A DNA stretch of 15,437 nt from JANYHY01 sp043784605 (GTDB taxonomy: Bacteria > Myxococcota_A > Polyangia > Polyangiales > Polyangiaceae). The translations under genes were made by a program, and so were the position numbers. Numbering within the stretch: the stretch's first letter is position 1; each line of letters begins with the position of its first letter. The notes beneath the pieces were generated by a model that was given only the letters and a program-made list of their open reading frames with translations, had not been told where the DNA came from and searched no databases. Positions 1 to 5,953 of the stretch are shown piece by piece. The stretch lies in NCBI GenBank assembly GCA_043784605.1, contig JAYVYD010000160.1, positions 1-15,437 of the forward strand, in the 5' to 3' direction.

Positions 1-2949
1 CGTCATAGCGAAGAGAATGCCCATCGGTAGGCCGGTGGTGTCCCAGTTCGAGAATCCCCACGCACCTGAAATGCTGTCACTCTCGATTTGCGCGACTGCA
101 CATTGAAAGTGCCCGCTTTGGATGAAGTCGGGCGGGCTGGACAGAGTGGGCTGATGCAAATCGATCAACCACGCGGCGTCGTTCCTGATGGCGTATCGCT
201 CCTGCGAGATCGATCCCTCGAAGCCCCAGCGCGCCGGCATGATGTACATGAGCGGCTTGAGCATCGGGTTCGTGGTCATCGGCACCATGAGTCCGCCCAG
301 CACGATTTGAGGGATGAGCGCGATCGGTGTCAGCGCCATCGCGGCTTCGGCGGAGGCGACGATCGTCGAGAGCAGAAGGCCGAGCGCGGCGGCGTTCATC
401 GCCACTGCGATCATCGAGAGGAGCTCGAGGAAGAAGGCGCCCGGACCGCCGTTGAAGCCGAGGCTGAAGAACACGATCGCGAGCAGCATCGTGCACTGCA
501 CGACGCACACCATCGAAAGAATGATGTACTTCGACAGCACATAGTTCACGAGCGATAGGTTCACCATGCGCTCGCGCATGTAGATGGCGCGCTCGGTCAC
601 GATTTCGCGCGCGGCGTTGCTCGTTCCGAACCAGACGCACGATACGACGACGAAGAACATCGCCGCCGTATGGTCGGTCGTCATCTGCATCTCGCTGAGC
701 AGGTTGGCCGTGCCGCTCGTCGTTTGAGGGCTCTTTTTGGCCAATTCCTGCAGTGCGCCCAAGCACCAGAACGGGATGGCTGACTTCTGCCCGCCGAAGA
801 CGAACGCGAGCATGATGCCGATGACCGGCGCTTGCAGGAACATGATCGCGGCACCCGCGCGATCGCGGATCTTCACCTTCCAATAGCGCGACATGAGCAA
901 CGTGAGCTGTCGCAACATCGCGGTGGAGGCGCGGGCCGGAGTTCCGCGTGCGGCGGGCTCGGTGCCGACTGCGCGCCGGCCCGCGTACATCTTCTGGAAC
1001 ACGGGGTTTTGGTTCTGGAAGAACTCCGCGCGCCACTGCTTGGCGGACTCGAGCCTTGCGATTGCGCGCGGCGTGTTCGGGTCTCGCTGCTTCATCTGCT
1101 CGTGCGTCGCACGCTCGCGCACGTTGAGCATGTCGAACATGTCGCGCGGCGTCTCGATGGCCACCGCAGTGCCCTGGTACGCGGCCCGATAGGGACTCCC
1201 GGGGCGTTCGATGATCGAGCCGAAGAAGCGATACGAGTCGCTCCCCGTCGGACCGAAATACGTGGGAATCCCGCCGTAGCCCATGATGAACGCGAGATTG
1301 AATTTCTCGAACTCGTCCTTGGCCGGTTGGTGGATCGTCATGATGATCGTCTTGCCCGTCTTCTTCGTGAGATCGGCGAGCAGGTTGATCAGGCTGGTCG
1401 TGTCATCCGCGGCGAGACCGCTCGTGGGCTCGTCCAAAAAGACGATGACGGGATCGGTGACGAGCTCGAGCGCGATGTTGACGCGCTTGCGTTGTCCGCC
1501 CGAGAGCACCTTCTTCTCGGGCTTTCCGATCTGCAGGTTGCGCACGGCCTCGAGGCCGAGATCGCGCAGCGTCTGATCGACGAGGTTGTCGATCTCGTCG
1601 TCCGAGTAGTCGGGAGGCAGGCGGAACTGCGCGGAGTACTTCACCGCCTCGAAGACCGTAAGCTCGGGGTGCACGATGTCGTCCTGCGGGACGTACCCGA
1701 TCGAGCCGCGCAGCGCGTCGTAGATGGCGTACAGGTCCTCGCCGTTGATACGCACTTGGCCCGAAGTGGGCGGCAAATAGCCGTTGAGCGTCATCAAGAG
1801 CGTGGTCTTGCCAGCGCCCGACGGACCCATGAGTGCGATCATGTCGCCGGGAAGCGCCTTGAACGACACGTGGTCGAGCAGGGTCTTCATCGCGCCCTTG
1901 TTGTCGCGATCCGGCACTTCCAAGAAGAGGTCCCACGCCTCGATTTCGTAGAGCGGCTTGCCGGCCCACGAGGCTTGTTGGTCCTCGACGACGACGTTGA
2001 TCTGCTGACCCGCGATCTGGATCAGCAGCGGCATCGGGCCGATGTAGACCTTCTCGCCGTTCGCGATGGGCACGCGCGCGCCAGGAGCGAGCCGTTGTCC
2101 GCGTACGAACGTTCCGTTCGCGCTGCGGAGGTCTTCGAGGATCAGCTGCCCGCCCTGATTGAGGATGCGCGCGTGGTGCGATGAGACTTGCGGATGCGCG
2201 ACGACGATTTTGTTGTCAGGCGTGCGGCCGATCGAGATGACGGAGTCGGCGCCACCGCCCTGCATCTGAGCCATGTTCAGCTCGCCGATGACGGTACGAT
2301 GCTTTCGCGGCGCGGCGTTGTCTGGAGCGAGGCCCTGAGGGGACGCGGCCTGCGGGGGCGCCGCCGCGTTGGGTGCGGCCAGGCCCGCGGCGGCTGCAGC
2401 CTGCGCCCACTGTCCGAGCAACGACACGGGGACAGGCACCGGACCGAACGCGACGACGCCGTTCGGATCAATCGGCACCGGCTGGTTCGGCGAGATTGGC
2501 TGCGGTCCGCCGACGTACGTGCCGCTCGTCGAGCCATGATCCATCGCCATCATGCGGTCGAGCATCACCGTGGCGTGCTGCGAGCTCACCGAGTTGTGTG
2601 CGATCGTCAGCGAGGATCGCGTCGCGTCGCGGCCCACGATCACCTGCCCGCGCGGGGCAGGCAGCTGGCCCGGCGACATGAGCATCATCACGATCGCCGG
2701 GTGTGATAGCGGCACGGGCGACTGGCCCATCGTGAACGCAGTTCGAAAATCGAACGGCACGGGCTGCTGCGGCGCGACTGCCGCACCGTTTGCGAAGCTC
2801 TGGCCTTGGCCTAGATCAACGTAAAAGAGCTGGCCGTTCTGCTTGATGACGCGCGCGTGATGCGGCGCAACTCCAGGCCCTTGAACGACTACGTCCGCAT
2901 CGGGAGCGCTCCCGAGGGTGATTTGATCGCGACCAAGTCCGGGGATCAT
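1..2949 (-). CDS. FHA-domain ABC exporter (ABCG-type ATPase fused to permease), 3' end beyond window
   Basis: The frame is open from an ATG at 2949 to the left edge, giving 983 visible codons. Three FHA-like domains come first. FHA1 (about 8-60) has GS in place of GR and lacks the conserved Ser. FHA2 (about 102-170) has G106-R107 and SSQH but SGT for NGT. FHA3 (about 238-305) is intact, with G241-R242, SSHHAR and N278-G-T. An Ala/Pro-rich linker (180-215) separates FHA2 from FHA3. The ATPase has Walker A GPSGAGKTT (375-383), signature LSGGQRKR (482-489), Walker B VIVFLDEPTSGL (501-512) and an H-loop MTIHQP (537-542). Hydrophobic segments near 701-720, 763-780, 805-830, 843-865 and 870-892 form the permease. 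Mycobacterial Rv1747 has a similar plan with two FHA domains and is controlled by Ser/Thr kinases; the substrate here is unknown. Start: no strong ribosome site precedes 2949, and the frame stays open upstream to 3006 without another ATG/GTG/TTG. The stop of the preceding gene lies 57 bases upstream, so co-transcription is possible. Confidence 0.93.
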   Translation of the reverse strand, partial: MIPGLGRDQITLGSAPDADVVVQGPGVAPHHARVIKQNGQLFYVDLGQGQSFANGAAVAPQQPVPFDFRTAFTMGQSPVPLSHPAIVMMLMSPGQLPAPRGQVIVGRDATRSSLTIAHNSVSSQHATVMLDRMMAMDHGSTSGTYVGGPQPISPNQPVPIDPNGVVAFGPVPVPVSLLGQWAQAAAAAGLAAPNAAAPPQAASPQGLAPDNAAPRKHRTVIGELNMAQMQGGGADSVISIGRTPDNKIVVAHPQVSSHHARILNQGGQLILEDLRSANGTFVRGQRLAPGARVPIANGEKVYIGPMPLLIQIAGQQINVVVEDQQASWAGKPLYEIEAWDLFLEVPDRDNKGAMKTLLDHVSFKALPGDMIALMGPSGAGKTTLLMTLNGYLPPTSGQVRINGEDLYAIYDALRGSIGYVPQDDIVHPELTVFEAVKYSAQFRLPPDYSDDEIDNLVDQTLRDLGLEAVRNLQIGKPEKKVLSGGQRKRVNIALELVTDPVIVFLDEPTSGLAADDTTSLINLLADLTKKTGKTIIMTIHQPAKDEFEKFNLAFIMGYGGIPTYFGPTGSDSYRFFGSIIERPGSPYRAAYQGTAVAIETPRDMFDMLNVRERATHEQMKQRDPNTPRAIARLESAKQWRAEFFQNQNPVFQKMYAGRRAVGTEPAARGTPARASTAMLRQLTLLMSRYWKVKIRDRAGAAIMFLQAPVIGIMLAFVFGGQKSAIPFWCLGALQELAKKSPQTTSGTANLLSEMQMTTDHTAAMFFVVVSCVWFGTSNAAREIVTERAIYMRERMVNLSLVNYVLSKYIILSMVCVVQCTMLLAIVFFSLGFNGGPGAFFLELLSMIAVAMNAAALGLLLSTIVASAEAAMALTPIALIPQIVLGGLMVPMTTNPMLKPLMYIMPARWGFEGSISQERYAIRNDAAWLIDLHQPTLSSPPDFIQSGHFQCAVAQIESDSISGAWGFSNWDTTGLPMGILFAMT

Positions 2950-3006
2950 TTTAGGGTCCCAGAGGTCTATCAGGGACCGGCACGTCCTCGGCGGACTTTT
3001 CGCCGC

Positions 3007-3336
3007 TTACTTTCGGAGAGCGCTATTGGCCTTGATGCATGCCTCGACCGCGTCGTTCTGGGCATTGCACGCTTGTGTCGTGTAGCTGCGCTGCACGCAC
3101 ACCGAGTTCGTCTCTAGGCATGTCTGCCATGCGTCGAATTGAGTCGAGCAACCGTAGTCCTTCGCGGCGTCTTCTTCACCCTCGAGGCCATCGGCGCACG
3201 CGGACTTGTCCTTGTCGTTGCCGCCGACACAGTCGACCGCGTTGCTGCAGAAGCTCGAGTACTCGACGCAGCCCTGCGGAACGCAGAGGACAAGGAGACC
3301 CGTCGCGCATAGGAGACGGAAGATTAGCTTCTTCAT
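3007..3336 (-). CDS. Small exported Cys-rich protein with twin CX9C pattern
   Basis: This 109-residue protein starts MKKLIF. A longer ATG at 3393 is in frame but would place 19 polar and Cys-containing residues before a perfectly good signal sequence, so 3336 is preferred. The basic start and hydrophobic stretch 4-19 form a signal peptide. Cys23 (VPQGC) could be lipidated, but the lipobox is poor (Pro at -3, Gln at -2), so ordinary Sec secretion is also possible. From Cys23 on there are nine cysteines: 23, 30, 36, 47, 63, 73, 80, 90 and 100. Pairs 63/73 and 90/100 are each spaced CX9C, the spacing of helical-hairpin (CHCH-like) disulfide proteins. I do not recognise a named family and assign no function. 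The gene sits between the lipoprotein terminator at 3391-3420 and the FHA-ABC exporter, 57 bases upstream of the latter, so it may share its transcript. Confidence 0.72.
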   Translation of the reverse strand: MKKLIFRLLCATGLLVLCVPQGCVEYSSFCSNAVDCVGGNDKDKSACADGLEGEEDAAKDYGCSTQFDAWQTCLETNSVCVQRSYTTQACNAQNDAVEACIKANSALRK

Positions 3337-3390
3337 AAAAGCACCAGTACCACAGCAGTCCGAAAAGCAGGCGTCAGATCCCTTAAACGC

Positions 3391-3420
3391 CAACGCGCGG
3401 CCTTTAGGGGTCGCGCGTTG
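3391..3420 (-). terminator. Hairpin terminator after the Cys-rich lipoprotein gene
   Basis: CAACGCGCG (3391-3399) and CGCGCGTTG (3412-3420) form a perfect 9-bp stem. It can extend by one G-T pair and two C-G pairs around a 6-base loop. The hairpin begins 26 bases past the stop of the lipoprotein gene read on the minus strand. Only a short GCGTTTAA follows instead of a long U-tract, so termination strength is uncertain. It separates the lipoprotein gene from the small Cys-rich gene downstream. Confidence 0.6.
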
Positions 3421-3446
3421 AGCGAAGCCGGGGACGCAGCAGACCG

Positions 3447-4118
3447 TTACATGCAGATGCCGATGGAGGTGCCCGAGGTCTTGACCGGGGTGCAGGTGCC
3501 CGTCGTGCAGTCAGCTTGCTTGGTGCAAGTAACGTATTGGTTGTCGACGTATTTGCCAGCGTCGATCGTGCCCGTGCACGCCTGCGCCGTGGCGCAGCGC
3601 GTATTGTTGAAGCCCTTGGTCTTCAGGAAACCCGTGCAGTTCGGGTCGGCTACGGTGGGGCCAGCGGTGAGGCAACACACGTTGCCCATGGGGCACTCTT
3701 CGGGAGCCGAGCACGCCCAGATTGGATCACCCATCGGACAGGCGTTCGCGTTCGCCGCACACACTGACGCGCCCGCTTCGGCAGAGGGAGACAAGCAGCA
3801 GACCTGCGAGCCAACCGTGCAGTAGGTAGACCCCGCGTCTCCCGACTTGCTGAACGGGCAGTAGAGGCCCTTCATGCTGGGGGGAAAGAACATCGGCGGC
3901 TTTGCGCAGCCCATGCTCGAGTCCGGGTTGACGTTCCCGTCGGGATCGATCGAGGTATCGGGGTTGTTGCCTCCCGTGTCCTTCTTCGAGCCGTCAGGTC
4001 CCGGGACGATCGTGTTGTCGATAGGAGAGGAGCTGCTGCATGCGACCATGCCGAAGCCGGCGCTCGCTACGGCGACGCCGCCTCCGAAGATCCAAATAAA
4101 CGCGCTGCTCTTCTTCAT
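3447..4118 (-). CDS. Cys-rich lipoprotein with modular C-x4-[DE]C repeats
   Basis: A 223-residue predicted lipoprotein. Residues 1-26 are a signal peptide (MKK, hydrophobic 7-23) ending in a lipobox-like MVAC with lipidated Cys27. Residues 28-69 form a low-complexity Ser/Pro/Asp/Gly/Asn linker. The remainder carries 18 cysteines, an even number, in short modules. Two have a VCC core (106-108 and 147-149). Others follow C-x4-[DE]C, for example CSAPEEC (136-142) and CTKQADC (198-204). This plan is common among secreted lipoproteins of Polyangia, mostly of unknown role; an outer-membrane or surface location is inferred. An AAAGG ribosome site about 10 bases before the ATG at 4118 supports the start. 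The methyltransferase gene ends 90 bases upstream and a hairpin terminator follows downstream. Confidence 0.83.
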   Translation of the reverse strand: MKKSSAFIWIFGGGVAVASAGFGMVACSSSSPIDNTIVPGPDGSKKDTGGNNPDTSIDPDGNVNPDSSMGCAKPPMFFPPSMKGLYCPFSKSGDAGSTYCTVGSQVCCLSPSAEAGASVCAANANACPMGDPIWACSAPEECPMGNVCCLTAGPTVADPNCTGFLKTKGFNNTRCATAQACTGTIDAGKYVDNQYVTCTKQADCTTGTCTPVKTSGTSIGICM

Positions 4119-4194
4119 GACAATGCCCTTTCAACTAAGCCCCAGTCGCTAGAAATGTGCGACGACCGGGGTTTTGATCACCAAAACGTTAATG

Positions 4195-4206
4195 CGGAAG
4201 CTTCCG
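4195..4206. repeat. 12-bp perfect palindrome after the methyltransferase stop codon
   Basis: CGGAAGCTTCCG is self-complementary and lies two bases past the methyltransferase stop codon at 4209-4211. A second small inverted repeat, GTTTTG/CAAAAC around ATCAC, sits at about 4171-4187. Together they may form a weak transcription end or an mRNA-stabilising structure. No U-tract follows, so I do not call it a terminator. Confidence 0.35.
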
Positions 4207-4208
4207 TG

Positions 4209-5252
4209 TCAGCTCGCCGCGGTGATCGGCTTTTGGAAGAGGACGACTTTGTACGTGTCCGTACCGTCGACCATGTTGATGTAGAGCCTGGTGCCGGGGT
4301 TACGGCAGAAGTTCTTCAGCGACACCTCGGCCTCCGCGCGCTTGCGGCTCCCGAGCATCGGGATGCGGAACGCGGGGAAGCTGCGGATGCACTGGTCGAC
4401 GAACGTGTCGATGCGTGCCTTGTCTTCATCGCGGGCGAGCACGGCCTCTTTGGTCACGTCGGCCTCTTCGATCTTCTTCATGCCGACGCTCTCGAGGACG
4501 TCGAAGCAGGGCTTCCAGGTGGAATCCGGGATCGCGTTGCCCCAAACCAAATAGCCGCCCGGCTTGAGCATGTCGTAGGCGGTCTGGAAGAAGCGACGGT
4601 CTTCGTCGGTCGCCACGCCCGGCATTTCGGTGACGTGCGTCTCGTTGACGGCGACGAAATCCGCGGTGCCGTTCCGGCTCTTGAGCTCTGAGGCGTCGCC
4701 ACACGTCGCCTTGAGGCGACCGTTGAGCTGCGGGACGAACTTGCGCTTGCAAGTGAGGATCGCGGCGGCCTGCAAATCCACGGCTTCGTACGTGGCATTC
4801 GGGAGGACCTTGCTGCAGACGTGGTGCGCGCCTGCGCCCGTGCCGCAACCCATCTCGATGATATGGACCTTGCCGTCGCGCTCGGCGATGTACTTTTTCA
4901 CGGCGTCGAAGTGGTAGAGGCCGGCATACGCGTTCTGGCCAAATAGCTGCGGATCCGTAGCGCGGTTGGGACACTCGCCCCAAGCCTTTGGCCACGCGTA
5001 TCCCCACGTGTTGAACGTCACTTCGTAGCGTTCGCCGGTCGCGGCTTTCACTTCGCCCATCGAGCGATAGAGCGCGTACAGCAGCGAATACAGCGACCGC
5101 TTGTCGTAGTCGCCTTCTGCGATGTCCCCATCCGAGAGAGAGATCTTCTTCTTCTTCTCGATAAGGGAGCTCATCACCCACGCCCCAAGAATGAATTGAA
5201 GTTGAGTCTTGGAGTAATCGGCTTCCCGATTCAGTGCCGTGAGGATGTCCAT
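4209..5252 (-). CDS. Class I SAM-dependent methyltransferase, substrate unknown
   Basis: A 347-residue predicted cytoplasmic protein. The start at 5252 (MDILTALN) is fixed by a GGAGAG ribosome site at 5257-5262, four bases before the ATG. A longer in-frame start at 5411 lacks this support and adds an Arg-rich, low-quality segment. Motif I of the Rossmann methyltransferase fold is VHIIEMGCGTGAGAHH (129-144). The acidic residue after strand 2 is D159 in YEAVDL. The motif IV region is ADFVAVNE (197-204), and the typical MLKPGGYLVWG follows at 228-238. About 125 residues precede motif I, more than in minimal methyltransferases. They contain a conserved-looking aromatic patch around 78-91 (TFNTWGYAWPKAW). 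Enzymes with this layout often act on small molecules or natural products, but nothing nearby identifies the substrate. The gene diverges from the cold-shock gene, with 268 bases between the two starts. Confidence 0.87.
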   Translation of the reverse strand: MDILTALNREADYSKTQLQFILGAWVMSSLIEKKKKISLSDGDIAEGDYDKRSLYSLLYALYRSMGEVKAATGERYEVTFNTWGYAWPKAWGECPNRATDPQLFGQNAYAGLYHFDAVKKYIAERDGKVHIIEMGCGTGAGAHHVCSKVLPNATYEAVDLQAAAILTCKRKFVPQLNGRLKATCGDASELKSRNGTADFVAVNETHVTEMPGVATDEDRRFFQTAYDMLKPGGYLVWGNAIPDSTWKPCFDVLESVGMKKIEEADVTKEAVLARDEDKARIDTFVDQCIRSFPAFRIPMLGSRKRAEAEVSLKNFCRNPGTRLYINMVDGTDTYKVVLFQKPITAAS

Positions 5253-5417
5253 GCTTCTCTCCGTGTTTGTTTCTATGGGTATCGCGGTACCAACGGCACC
5301 GTACGAGCGCGGTCCTCGTAGCACGAAGCTGCGCGTGACCTTTTGGAAATATTGGCCCCCCCGGGTCAAATGTTGCTGGGTAAGCCAATGCGCTTCGGAT
5401 CGAACGAACAACCGGTC

Positions 5418-5446
5418 TTGACTCCCAGCGCAAAGCAGGCTCCTAC
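5418..5446 (+). promoter_or_regulatory. Possible sigma-70-type promoter of the cold-shock gene
   Basis: TTGACT (5418-5423) is a near-consensus -35 box. At a 17-base spacing it is followed by TCCTAC (5441-5446), a poor -10 match. A transcript from here would have a leader of roughly 65-70 bases before the ATG at 5521. The -35 is the better half of the evidence; the -10 is weak. Confidence 0.33.
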
Positions 5447-5507
5447 TGCGCCCCTATCGCTTCGAGTCTCAAGGGAGCATTTCCCGAGAGATGAGTCGCG
5501 CTGCTCC

Positions 5508-5512
5508 AAGGA
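5508..5512 (+). promoter_or_regulatory. Ribosome binding site that fixes the cold-shock start
   Basis: AAGGA lies 8 bases before the ATG at 5521. It chooses this start over the in-frame ATGs at 5491 and 5512, which would add residues not seen in CspA proteins. Confidence 0.75.
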
Positions 5513-5520
5513 TGGATCGA

Positions 5521-5718
5521 ATGGCTGAAGGCACTATCAAGCGGTTGACGGACAAGGGTTTCGGATTTATCGAGACCGGCAGCGGGAAAGACCTGTTCTT
5601 TCACATGTCTGCTGTCGAGGGCGTGCGGTTCGAGGACCTGAAACAAGGTCAGCGCGTGTCCTTTATGGAAGGACAAGGCCCGAAAGGCCCGCGCGCAGAG
5701 AACGTCAAAGTGCTCTAA
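5521..5718 (+). CDS. cspA: CspA-family cold-shock protein
   Basis: A 65-residue single cold-shock domain, the usual family length. It binds single-stranded RNA and DNA and acts in the cytoplasm as an RNA chaperone. The RNA-binding motif RNP1 is KGFGFI (12-17) and RNP2 is DLFFHMS (24-30), where most relatives have VFVHFS. The C-terminal strands VSFMEGQGPKGPRAENVKVL (46-65) match the family. Relatives may be induced by cold or be constitutive, and the sequence does not decide which. The gene stands alone: divergent from the methyltransferase and closed by its own terminator. The symbol denotes the family, not a proven orthologue of E. coli CspA. Confidence 0.95.
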   Translation: MAEGTIKRLTDKGFGFIETGSGKDLFFHMSAVEGVRFEDLKQGQRVSFMEGQGPKGPRAENVKVL

Positions 5719-5745
5719 GCACGACGACACATCACACCAAGCTAG

Positions 5746-5789
5746 ACGCGCGGCGGCTCTTCGAACGGAGCCCCGCGCGTTTTCTTTTT
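5746..5789 (+). terminator. Rho-independent terminator of the cold-shock gene
   Basis: The stem is ACGCGCGG-C-GGCTC paired with GAGCC-CCGCGCGT: 8 plus 5 base pairs with one bulged C and an 8-base loop. It is followed directly by TTTTCTTTTT. It starts 27 bases after the stop codon and is a textbook intrinsic terminator. Confidence 0.92.
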
Positions 5790-5953
5790 GTCCGCGTGGG
5801 GCAGGAGAAGTCACGGGAAGGCGGGAAATGGATGTCACCCAAACCCGATGAACACAGTTAATTGGGGATTTCACGTGACCAAACCCCCCAAAAAATACGG
5901 TTCGCGCGCGCACTGAGTGAGTCTTCCCGTCTTCCCGCGAATCGGCAGCCGCC
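5790..5953. other. Intergenic region between convergent cold-shock and ligase genes
   Basis: No gene is visible. The region holds a distant inverted repeat: CGGGAAGGCGGGAA (5814-5827) and TTCCCGTCTTCCCG (5924-5937) pair at all 14 positions if one G-U is allowed. It also holds TTGGGG/CCCCAA (5862-5867 and 5886-5891) enclosing the palindrome TCACGTGA (5871-5878). No clear intrinsic terminator for the ligase operon could be identified; a run of six T (minus strand, 5890-5895) lacks a good preceding stem. Confidence 0.5.

Larger units (their letters stand above)
5253..5520. other. Divergent intergenic region (methyltransferase / cold-shock gene)
   Basis: These 268 bases hold no convincing gene. 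They should carry the promoters of both flanking genes and the cold-shock leader. Two imperfect inverted repeats are visible: CGGTACC/GGCACCG (about 5285-5301, one mismatch) and TTGGCCC (5352-5358) with GGGTCAA (5363-5369, one mismatch), the latter around a run of seven C. Either could be an operator; this is only a suggestion. Confidence 0.5.

Noticed and set aside
832..2184. 450-residue plus-strand open frame
   Set aside because: It lies antisense to the FHA-ABC exporter and is Arg/Asp/His/Leu-rich without any recognisable motif. It is a product of the GC bias of the real gene.
4426..5433. 335-residue minus-strand frame overlapping the methyltransferase
   Set aside because: The other frame carries motif I and a ribosome site; this one is Arg-rich low-quality sequence.
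5862..5891. TTGGGG/CCCCAA hairpin as a terminator for the ligase operon
   Set aside because: The stem is short, the loop is about 18 bases, and no U-tract follows on the minus strand.
5443..5913. 156-residue minus-strand frame across the cold-shock gene
   Set aside because: It runs through a clear cold-shock gene and its terminator, with no motif or ribosome site.
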